Origin: Micromonospora cabrerizensis
Lineage (GTDB): Bacteria; Actinomycetota; Actinomycetes; Mycobacteriales; Micromonosporaceae
Direction of reading: 5' to 3'
NCBI RefSeq assembly: GCF_022230955.1
Contig: NZ_JAKKFI010000049.1
Span: forward strand, 124,001-188,000
DNA: 64,000 nt
The position numbers were made by a program, and so were the translations under genes. Shown here piece after piece: positions 55,342 through 62,544 of this stretch. Within the stretch, counting starts at the first letter, position 1, and each line of letters starts with the position of its first letter. The notes below the pieces were generated by a model that saw only the letters and a program-made list of their open reading frames with translations, was not told the origin of the DNA and ran no database searches.

Positions 55342-55381
55342 TGATACCTCTGCGGTACATCGATACCTCACAGTCATCACG
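55342..55381. promoter_or_regulatory. Shared 40-bp element, site 3
   Basis: Units ATACCTCTGCGGTACA and ATACCTCACAGTCATC, 20 bases apart, 33 bases before the hydrolase start. It differs from site 1 at only about 12 of 40 positions. Position directly upstream of a gene fits an operator. Confidence 0.6.
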
Positions 55382-55414
55382 GCCGGGCGGACCTCCGCCC
55401 GGAAGGGAGCCCGG

Positions 55415-56149
55415 ATGTCCGGCTATGTCCAGCTCGGCGACGTCAACACGTACTACGAGCGGGACGGCGTGGGTGAACCACTCGTGCTGCTGCACCCGGG
55501 CTTCGCCGACTCCCGGGCCTTCGAGCAGAACGTGCCGGGGCTGGCGGACCACTTCACCGTCTACCGACCGGACCGCCGTGGGCACGGCCGCACCCCCGAT
55601 GTCGACGGCCCGATCAGCTACGAGCTGATGGCCCAGGACACCATCGCCTTCCTGGAGCGGGTGGTCGGCGAGCCGGCACACCTGGTCGGGCACAGCGACG
55701 GCACGCCCGTCGCGCTGCTGGTGGCACTGCGCCGACCCGACCTGGTCCGCCGGCTGGTGCTCGCCGCCGGCGTGTTCCACCAGAGCGGCTGGATCGACGG
55801 CGCGATCGACCTGGACGAGGAAACCGTCGAGTTCTTCGTGCGGTACCACGGCGAGGTGTCCCCGGACGGGCCGCAGCACTTCCCGATCGTCAAGGACAAA
55901 CTGGACCGTATGCACCGCGAGGAACCCACGTTGACCGTCGCCGACCTGGCCGCCTATCCCGGTCCGGCGCTGGTGATGGTCGCCGACGACGACGAGATCC
56001 ACATCGAGCACACCCTGGCACTGCGCGAAGGACTGCCGCAGGCGCAGCTCGCCGTGGTGCCGGGCACCGGCCACGGCCTGCTCGCCGACAAGCCCGACCT
56101 GTGCAACCGGCTCATCATCGACTTCCTGACCGAGCCGGTGAAGGGGTAG
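55415..56149 (+). CDS. Alpha/beta hydrolase
   Basis: A 244-residue hydrolase. Oxyanion motif HPGF, nucleophile Ser in VGHSDGTP, acid Asp in ADDDEIH and His in GTGHGLL complete the triad. ATG at 55415 with GGAAGGGA upstream. The 40-bp element in its promoter suggests coregulation with the monooxygenase at 51504. The substrate is unknown; TLALREGLPQAQLAVVPGT is general to epoxide-hydrolase- or esterase-like members. Confidence 0.92.
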   Translation: MSGYVQLGDVNTYYERDGVGEPLVLLHPGFADSRAFEQNVPGLADHFTVYRPDRRGHGRTPDVDGPISYELMAQDTIAFLERVVGEPAHLVGHSDGTPVALLVALRRPDLVRRLVLAAGVFHQSGWIDGAIDLDEETVEFFVRYHGEVSPDGPQHFPIVKDKLDRMHREEPTLTVADLAAYPGPALVMVADDDEIHIEHTLALREGLPQAQLAVVPGTGHGLLADKPDLCNRLIIDFLTEPVKG

Positions 56150-56266
56150 GGAGCCGCCCGATCGTGGCCCGGGCTCCGCCGCCTGCAATTCTCTCCTTTC
56201 GGGCGCAACGGGATACATCGATCATCGTCGCGTTGCCTGTCACGTACGTGAGCGGTTGTACCGCGT

Positions 56267-57505
56267 GTGACCGTGACCTCTGTGGCCTGCGCCCCCTGGC
56301 GGATCGCCTGGGCCGAGCGCGAGAACGAGCGCCGGCAGCGCGCGTACCGCGACGCCACCGACGCCTGGCTGCGCCGCGACGACCACCTGGCCCGGCTCCG
56401 CATCGAAGCCGCCAGCTTCCTCGGGTGTACGCAGCCCCGCACCGGCCTCCCCGTGGAGCTCGCCGACGACGAACTCGTCTTCCGCGTGCTTCCCGTCGCC
56501 GAGTTGGTCGAGGCCGAGGCCCGGCACCTCCCCGGCCTACCCAGGCCGGGCTGGTGTGACTTCACCGAGACTGCCGATCTGTTGTTGCCGGCGGGCCTGC
56601 GGGTGGTCGACACCGGCATGGCCGTCGTGACCAGCCACCGGGTGGCCTTCGCCGGCCGGGAGCACCGACGCGAGTGGCGGTACGCCGACCTGGTCGGCCC
56701 CGCGCACCACCCCGACGTGCCGGTCACCCTGCTGCCCGACCACTGTCGACTGGCCGGGCTGCTGGTCCCGGCCAACACCGTGGTGAACTTCCGCTTCTAC
56801 CTCACCCTCGCGGTCGCCGACGATCGTGCCACCGTCACCGCGCAGGTCGACGCGCTGCTGGCCGCCCACCGGGCCGCCCGGCCCGTGGCTTCTGTCTTGG
56901 TGTCGCCTGACGACGCGCCGCTGACGGCGGTGCGCCCTGATCGCCGGGCGCTCGGTGCTGCCGCCGTCGCGGCGGTGGTGTTCGCGACGATGGGTCCCGG
57001 CGCTCTGGGGCCTGACGCGTTGGGCCCTGGCGCTGCGGGGCCTGGTGCTGCGGGGCCTCGCGTTCTCCGGTCGGAGCAGGTTTCTCCGGTGCAGCGGGCG
57101 GAGATCGTCGCCCTGGAGGCTGCCCTCATCTCGGTGCGTCCCGTCGGGCCGGTGGCGCCCAAGGCCAGGTCCGGGTCGGTCAGCGGGACCGCGCAGAGTC
57201 GGCCTGTCGCTCCGCCGGTCCGGCCGGTGGCTGTCTCCTCAGTCGTGGGACCGGCAATAGCGCTGGCCGCACCGCCGGTCGTCGTCACGCCGTCCGTTGC
57301 TCCGGCGCCGTCCGCCAGTGTGGTGCCGACACCTGGCCCGGTGCCCACCACGGGTCCACCCGCGCCGGCCCTGCCGACGCCGCCCGCTGGGTCGGCCTCG
57401 CCGACTCCTAGTGGGACGCCGTCACCTGGGCTGCTGACGGTCTGCCTGGATCCTCTCCAGCTGCCGTTGCTGAACCCGGTGCTCTGCCCGTCTCCGGCAC
57501 CCTGA
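56267..57505 (+). CDS. Member 2 of the paralogous membrane-protein family
   Basis: A 412-residue protein. Its first 215 residues align with the gene at 53589: DAWLRRDDHLARLRIEAASF, DTGMAVVTSHRVAFAG, EWRYADLVGPAHHPDVPVTL and NFRFYLTLAVADD. A hydrophobic segment (LGAAAVAAVVFATMG, near 230) is followed by a Gly/Pro/Ala run (GALGPDALGPGAAGPG) and a long Pro/Val/Ser/Thr tail ending in a short Cys pair (VCLDPLQLPLLNPVLC). It lacks the DUF3761-like domain of member 1. GTG at 56267; a perfect palindrome CACGTACGTG (56241-56250) lies upstream. Confidence 0.78.
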   Translation: MTVTSVACAPWRIAWAERENERRQRAYRDATDAWLRRDDHLARLRIEAASFLGCTQPRTGLPVELADDELVFRVLPVAELVEAEARHLPGLPRPGWCDFTETADLLLPAGLRVVDTGMAVVTSHRVAFAGREHRREWRYADLVGPAHHPDVPVTLLPDHCRLAGLLVPANTVVNFRFYLTLAVADDRATVTAQVDALLAAHRAARPVASVLVSPDDAPLTAVRPDRRALGAAAVAAVVFATMGPGALGPDALGPGAAGPGAAGPRVLRSEQVSPVQRAEIVALEAALISVRPVGPVAPKARSGSVSGTAQSRPVAPPVRPVAVSSVVGPAIALAAPPVVVTPSVAPAPSASVVPTPGPVPTTGPPAPALPTPPAGSASPTPSGTPSPGLLTVCLDPLQLPLLNPVLCPSPAP

Positions 57506-57541
57506 TCGGCGGTTCGTGCGGGCGTTCTTCCATTTGGGTAG

Positions 57542-57979
57542 TCAGTCCATGGCGCTGAAGTCGGGGACGGTCAGGGTGCCGTCCGCGGCGAGGGTGAAGC
57601 CGGGGTTCCAGGCGATCTCCCAGAGGTGCCCGTCCGGGTCGGCGAAGTAGCCGGCGTAGCCGCCGTAGAAGGTCTCCCTCGCCGGCATGGTCACCGTGCC
57701 CCCGGCCTTCGTCGCCGTGGTCATCAGCTCGTCGACCTCTTCCCGCGAACGGACGTTCTGCGCCAAAGTCACCCCGCCGAAGCCGTCCGTGCGCCGATCG
57801 CTGATGCCGGCATCGGCGGCCAGCTTGTCGCGGCCCCAGAGGACGAGGGCCAGGCCGCCGGCCTGGAGGAAGACCGTCTCCTCGACCTCCTGACCGTGCC
57901 AGCCGAGCTGCTCGTAGAACGCCTTCGCGCGGGCTACGTCCGAGACGCCGAGAGTGACGAGGCTGATGCGCTGCTCCAT
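57542..57979 (-). CDS. VOC-family (glyoxalase-like) protein
   Basis: A 145-residue vicinal-oxygen-chelate protein: two beta-alpha-beta-beta-beta units, SLVTLGVSDVARAKAFYEQLGW at the start and GYFADPDGHLWEIAWNPG near the end. In this superfamily the metal ligands come from H/E in these positions; here the final unit supplies His and Glu (GHLWE). Substrate unknown. ATG at 57979. A second VOC gene follows upstream in the same direction with 21 bases between, probably one operon. Confidence 0.88.
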   Translation of the reverse strand: MEQRISLVTLGVSDVARAKAFYEQLGWHGQEVEETVFLQAGGLALVLWGRDKLAADAGISDRRTDGFGGVTLAQNVRSREEVDELMTTATKAGGTVTMPARETFYGGYAGYFADPDGHLWEIAWNPGFTLAADGTLTVPDFSAMD

Positions 57980-58000
57980 GGTCCTCAACCTAACGCGTGA

Positions 58001-58369
58001 TCACTCGGGGGCGTGGCAGACAGCCTCGACGTTGTTGCCATCCGGGTCGCGGACAAACGCGGCGAAGTACGTCGGGTGGTACTCCGGCCACACCCGGGGT
58101 GCATGCAGGACCTCCGCGCCGGCCTTGACGGCGGCGTCGTGGAACGCCTGGACGGTGGCGCGGTCGTCGGCGGTGAAGGCGACGTGTAGCTCCCGGGCCT
58201 CGCCGAAGGTGTCGGTAGGGCCGAGCCAAAACTCGGGGCGTTCCGTGCCGTAGGCGACGACGTTCGGGAACTCCATCAGGCGGCGACCGCCGAGTGGGGC
58301 GAGCACGGTGTCGTAGAAGGCGGCGCTGGCTGGCACGTCGCGGACCTGCACGGACAGATGATCCATCAT
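58001..58369 (-). CDS. VOC-family (glyoxalase-like) protein
   Basis: A 122-residue VOC protein with MDHLSVQVRDVPASAAFYDT (His ligand in DHLSV) and FVRDPDGNNVEAVCH at the end, the typical wording of single-domain dioxygenase/glyoxalase relatives. It is first in a likely two-gene operon with the VOC gene downstream. The start is ATG 58369 with GGAGG eight bases upstream; the next ATG codon (58366) is equally possible. It shares only family-level similarity with its neighbour. Confidence 0.88.
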   Translation of the reverse strand: MMDHLSVQVRDVPASAAFYDTVLAPLGGRRLMEFPNVVAYGTERPEFWLGPTDTFGEARELHVAFTADDRATVQAFHDAAVKAGAEVLHAPRVWPEYHPTYFAAFVRDPDGNNVEAVCHAPE

Positions 58370-58485
58370 CGCGGGTTCCTCCAGTCACGGGTTCAGGGCG
58401 GACGTCACGCTAACGGCGGGGTGTGACACGCCGCCTGCAATCGCTCGCCACCAGGGCGGCCTAACCCCTGCCGGCTGACCAGGGC

Positions 58486-58504
58486 ATAGCATCAACGCTA
58501 TAAG
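58486..58504 (+). promoter_or_regulatory. Promoter/operator of the XRE antitoxin-like gene
   Basis: Inverted repeat ATAGC-ATCAAC-GCTAT (58486-58501) directly on TATAAG (58499-58504), a -10 candidate. GGAGG (58506) then precedes the ATG at 58517. This is the layout of autorepressed antitoxin genes. Confidence 0.55.
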
Positions 58505-58516
58505 CGGAGGTGAGCG

Positions 58517-58816
58517 ATGAATGATCGCCTGGACTGGAATGACCTGCGTGACCGTCGTATGGCTGAACCAGGGGCGGCTGAGACCTACGAGGCCACCCGG
58601 ATCGCCTTCGAGCTTGGTCAGGAGGTGCGCCACCTGCGAGAGGGGCACGGCTGGAGTCAGAGCCAGTTGGCGCGAGCCGCCGGCATGACTCAGTCCGCGG
58701 TGGCTCGCTTCGAAGCGGGCGGCACAGTGCCGACCTTACCGGTCCTGGAACGCCTAGCCCGAGCCCTAGACCGGCGGCTCGACGTCAGGTTCACACCCAA
58801 CGCGGACGCTGCCTGA
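58517..58816 (+). CDS. XRE-family antitoxin-like regulator
   Basis: A 99-residue protein with a helix-turn-helix at about 36-90 (LRFHGWS-type region: REGHGWSQSQLARAAGMTQS, VARFEAGGTVPTLPVLERLA). The N-terminal part (MNDRLDWNDLRDRRMAEPGA, AAETYEATRIAFELGQEVR) is typical of HigA/antitoxin-like XRE proteins in actinobacteria, which often accompany a RelE-type toxin. Here only 147 bases precede it and no toxin is encoded, so it is solitary. It is convergent with the helicase gene, 40 bases away. Confidence 0.88.
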   Translation: MNDRLDWNDLRDRRMAEPGAAETYEATRIAFELGQEVRHLREGHGWSQSQLARAAGMTQSAVARFEAGGTVPTLPVLERLARALDRRLDVRFTPNADAA

Positions 58817-58856
58817 TATCAAGGACAGGGTGGAATCAGGCTGGGCCGGATAAGGC

Positions 58857-61800
58857 TTAGGCGGCGATCGCCCGGGCGGTGGCGTACACGTCGGCGGGTA
58901 GGGCGCGGTGGAGTTGCCACAGGACGCGCATGGGTCGGTCGCCGGTGTGCGACTCGTACGTCATGGTGCCGGCGTACAGGTACGGCGGTGCGCCCAGGTC
59001 GCGGTCGGCGATCCGGGTCTCCCGAACGAAGAGGTGCACCGTCGAGCCGCCCGACGTGTAGCGCTGCCCGGTTGCCGACGCCGACGAGGTGGTGCTCTGC
59101 GACTCCCACTGGAACAGCGTGTCGGTGATGGCCCGGTCGGCGTACATGGTGGTCGGGGAGTAGTGCGATTCCGACTTGACCAAGGTGACGAAGAACAGGT
59201 CGGCCTGGGCGTCGGGCAACCACTTCACCCCCTCGCGCAGCGAGCCTGGGTTGGTCATCCCGAAGGCGGCGCACGCCTCGTTGCGGCTGTAGCGGGCGTG
59301 CACCCGCAACGGCACCTCACCCAGGGCGGCAGTGGGCGTGACCCGGCGGATGCGGTCCCGCAACACCTCGGCGATCTGGCGCAACTCAGCGCAGCGGGCC
59401 GGGTCCTTCCAGAGGCGGGCCAGCCGCTCGTCACGCGTCGCCAGTGGTGCGGTTGGCCCCCAGAGGCTGAAGTGCAGCATGTCAAGTAGGCGGCCGTTGC
59501 CCGCGTACACCTGCTGACCTGGAGCGGGCGGTCCCGCCGCGACCCGGGTCAGCAGCTCCAGCCGGTCGACGTCGTCGGTGTGCAGCATACGACCGATGGC
59601 ACGGCCCAGCTCCCGGTCGTCCGGGCCGGGCGCGGACGCCTCGATACCGGCGAGCCGCCGCAGCCCGGTCCAGCCGCCGATGCTGGCCGACCGGTACACG
59701 TCCTCGATTTCCAAGTCGGTCTCGCGGAGGAACGTCGCCAGGCTGACGTCACCGAGTTGCCGCAGCTCAGACACCAAGCCGGTCTTCGAGGTGGGCATCG
59801 CCGATCGCAGGTTGGCGAGCACTATTTCCTTCGCCACCCGGTCCAGCTCGACGTGGCAGCCGCTCGGCAGACTTGGGAAGTCGTCGCGGACAGCCTCGGT
59901 GATCGCCCGCCGGCTCACCCCGGTCAGGGCACGCCACCGCAGGTCGAAGCGGAAGTTGGCGTGCTGCCCGCCGATGAAGTCGAGCACGGTGAGGCAGGGT
60001 TTGTCGTCGTCCAGGCGCAGGCCACGGCCGAGCTGTTGCAGGAAGATCGTGGCGCTCTCGGTGGGCCGCAGCATCAGGATCGTGTCGACCATCGGCAGGT
60101 CGACGCCCTCGTTGAACAGGTCCACGGTGAAGAGCACCCGCAGCTTGCCGGCCTTGAAGTCCCGCAACAGCCCCGCCCGGTCGGTACCGGCTCGGGAGGT
60201 CACCGCCGCCGCCTCGACCCCGTGCTTCCTGAACCGAGCGGCCATGAACTCGGCGTGGTCGATGCTCACGCAGAACCCGAGCGCGCGCATCCGCACGACG
60301 TCCACCTTCTCGCCGACCGCCCTCAGCACCGTGCGGGCCCGAGCATCGCTGGCGGTGTAGATGGTGCTCAGTTGCGTCAGGTCGTAACCCTGGCCACGCT
60401 TCCAGGTGACGTGCGATAGATCCTCGTTGTCGTGCAGCCCGAAATACTGGAACGGAGCCAACAACTGCCGCTCCAACGCGTCCCACAGGTGCAGCTCGAC
60501 AGCCGCACGCCCGTCGAACCACCGGCGCACGTCGCCGCCGTCAGCCCGGTCGGGGGTCGCGGTCAGGCCCAGGAGTACGCGGGGACGCAGCCGCTCCAGC
60601 AGCCGCGTGTACGTCGGCGCCTCGGCGTGGTGGAACTCGTCCACGATCACCATGTCGTACGCCTCGGGGTCGACCTCCCGCCGGTGCAGCGACTGGATGG
60701 AGGCGAAGACGTGCTTCCAGCCGTTCGGCTTCTCGCCCGCGACAAGAGTCTCGCCGAAGCTGCCGTCCCCCATGACCTGCCGGAACGTGGACAGGCTCTG
60801 CCGCAGGATCTGCTCCTGATGAGCGACGAAGAGCAGCGAGTCTGCTCGTCCCGCCTTGTTCAGCCGACGGTAGTCGAGGGCGGCGACCACCGTCTTGCCG
60901 GTGCCCGTCGCCATCACCACGAGGTTGCGCCAGCGCCCGTGCACCAGCCGCTCGGCGTCCAGGTCGGCAAGGATCTCCGCCTGATACGGGTACGGGCGCA
61001 CGTCAAGGTTGGAGATCTCGGTCGGTGCCTCGTCGCGGCGCTCCCCGCTCAACGCGTGCCGTAGGCGACCGGCATCCCTGGTCGCGTCGTACGTCTCGAA
61101 CGCCGGATCGTTCCAGTAGTCCTCGAACGTCGCCGTGAACGTGTCGATGACGTGCGGCTGCTCCATGTTCGAGATGCGAACGTTCCACTCCACGCCGTCG
61201 ACCAGCGCGGTCTTCGACAGGTTGGACGAGCCGACGTACGCGGTGGTGGTGCCGTTGTTGCGGCGGAACAGCCACGCCTTCGCGTGCAGGCGGGTGGTCC
61301 TCGTCTCGTACGACACCTTGATCTCGGCGCCCAGCTCGGCGAGTCGGTCGAGGGCTCTTTGGTCCGTGGCACCGAGGTAGGTGGTGGTGATGACGCGGAC
61401 TCGGCCGCCTCGGGCAATCAGCTCGCCGATGGCTGTCTCAACGATGCGGAGGCCGTACCACTTGATGAACGCGCAGAGCAGGTCGACGCTCTCGGCCGAC
61501 GCCATCTCGTGGTTGACCTCGTGACCGATGCGGGGCTGGTGGCGACCGTTGACCAGGAGCGCGCCGGTGGAGAGCGGAGTGGTGGGGCGCCGGGGAAAGG
61601 CGGGCTCCGCGGGTGGGGTTGGTGGGGCGGCGATGGCGTGGAGCAGGTGCTTGGCGTCGGTTACCTGGTCCTGCTGGGTCGCTGCCTTGGGGCTCAGGAG
61701 GGCGATGGCGTCAGCGATCTGGTTCGCCATTTTGACCTGGTGATGGAGCTTGTCGTCACCGTTCGGGACAGACTGGAGGGCTCTTGCGGCCAGGGTGGCG

Positions 61801-61985
61801 ATGTGCCGGGCGAGGGTTGTGTGCGCGTCGGCGGGGTCGAGCTTGTGGGGTTGGACCAGGGCGGGATCGACGTGCTGGAGGCGATCGGCCAGCTCACGGG
61901 TGATCAGATGCTCGTAAAGCCCCCGCTCAAGATCCGTCATCTTGGCACGGTAGCGGGCCTGGTTGCGACGGCGCCGCCCCGACAT
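58857..61985 (-). CDS. PLD-nuclease / DEAD-box helicase / DUF3427 protein
   Basis: A 1042-residue protein with three parts. Residues about 130-290: phospholipase-D-type nuclease domain with one HKD motif (RLHAKAWLFRR, His234, Lys236, then YVGSSNLSKTAL). Residues about 340-720: superfamily II helicase, Walker A TGTGKT (Lys364), DEFHH box (from Asp449), and QLGRGLRL as motif VI. Residues about 740-1042: DUF3427. Proteins of this build are found among bacterial defence and repair islands. ATG at 61985 with AAAGGA upstream; the gene start overlaps the GNAT gene by 59 bases. Confidence 0.9.
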   Translation of the reverse strand: MSGRRRRNQARYRAKMTDLERGLYEHLITRELADRLQHVDPALVQPHKLDPADAHTTLARHIATLAARALQSVPNGDDKLHHQVKMANQIADAIALLSPKAATQQDQVTDAKHLLHAIAAPPTPPAEPAFPRRPTTPLSTGALLVNGRHQPRIGHEVNHEMASAESVDLLCAFIKWYGLRIVETAIGELIARGGRVRVITTTYLGATDQRALDRLAELGAEIKVSYETRTTRLHAKAWLFRRNNGTTTAYVGSSNLSKTALVDGVEWNVRISNMEQPHVIDTFTATFEDYWNDPAFETYDATRDAGRLRHALSGERRDEAPTEISNLDVRPYPYQAEILADLDAERLVHGRWRNLVVMATGTGKTVVAALDYRRLNKAGRADSLLFVAHQEQILRQSLSTFRQVMGDGSFGETLVAGEKPNGWKHVFASIQSLHRREVDPEAYDMVIVDEFHHAEAPTYTRLLERLRPRVLLGLTATPDRADGGDVRRWFDGRAAVELHLWDALERQLLAPFQYFGLHDNEDLSHVTWKRGQGYDLTQLSTIYTASDARARTVLRAVGEKVDVVRMRALGFCVSIDHAEFMAARFRKHGVEAAAVTSRAGTDRAGLLRDFKAGKLRVLFTVDLFNEGVDLPMVDTILMLRPTESATIFLQQLGRGLRLDDDKPCLTVLDFIGGQHANFRFDLRWRALTGVSRRAITEAVRDDFPSLPSGCHVELDRVAKEIVLANLRSAMPTSKTGLVSELRQLGDVSLATFLRETDLEIEDVYRSASIGGWTGLRRLAGIEASAPGPDDRELGRAIGRMLHTDDVDRLELLTRVAAGPPAPGQQVYAGNGRLLDMLHFSLWGPTAPLATRDERLARLWKDPARCAELRQIAEVLRDRIRRVTPTAALGEVPLRVHARYSRNEACAAFGMTNPGSLREGVKWLPDAQADLFFVTLVKSESHYSPTTMYADRAITDTLFQWESQSTTSSASATGQRYTSGGSTVHLFVRETRIADRDLGAPPYLYAGTMTYESHTGDRPMRVLWQLHRALPADVYATARAIAA

Positions 61986-62544
61986 GCAGTCCTTTCGGCT
62001 TGACGATATGGGCAGAGCGTACGAAGACATCGAAGGTTGGCGCCGCTTCCCAGTTGGGCCGTAGTTGCGTGACGCGGCTCCAGCCCCAGGAGCGATACGC
62101 CGTCTGGGCGGCGACGTTGTCGGTGCGAACCAGCAGCGTGACTCGGGGCTCAGTGCGGGCTCCAATCAAGTCGTCATGCAGCGCCGCAGCGATGCCCTGA
62201 CGTCGCCAGTTGGAATGCACTAGCAGTTCGCTGAGCGCGAAGGTCCGCGTTCCGTCCTCATCGGTGAACCCGGGCGGCACGGGCTGGTGGATCCCGTCCC
62301 ACCACCGCGTCTGTGGGGGAAGCGGGAATCCGTAGATGTAGCCGATCAACACCCCGTCGAACGTTGCCGTCACCAGCTCCCACCCAACCCGTTGCATGTG
62401 CATCGAGAGCTGACGCCGGAAGCGGTCCTCGCTGTAGAACTCGCCGCCTCCCGCGTGGACCTCGAGGTAGAGGTTCACAAGCTCATCGAGGATTCCCGCG
62501 GCCTCGTCGGCGTTGCGATGGCGGAGTTGCAAGCCCTCAATCAC
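61927..62544 (-). CDS. GNAT acetyltransferase in the helicase operon
   Basis: A 205-residue acetyltransferase. The acetyl-CoA loop is NWRRQGIAAALHDDLI (near residue 110), preceded by LSELLVHSNW and followed by LLVRTDNVAAQTAYRSWGW. The GTG at 62544 overlaps the stop of the XRE regulator by four bases (GTGA). The 3' end overlaps the helicase gene by 59 bases. The tight packing suggests that the three genes are made together; the substrate could be a protein or a small molecule. Confidence 0.85.
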   Translation of the reverse strand: MIEGLQLRHRNADEAAGILDELVNLYLEVHAGGGEFYSEDRFRRQLSMHMQRVGWELVTATFDGVLIGYIYGFPLPPQTRWWDGIHQPVPPGFTDEDGTRTFALSELLVHSNWRRQGIAAALHDDLIGARTEPRVTLLVRTDNVAAQTAYRSWGWSRVTQLRPNWEAAPTFDVFVRSAHIVKPKGLHVGAAPSQPGPLPCQDDGS

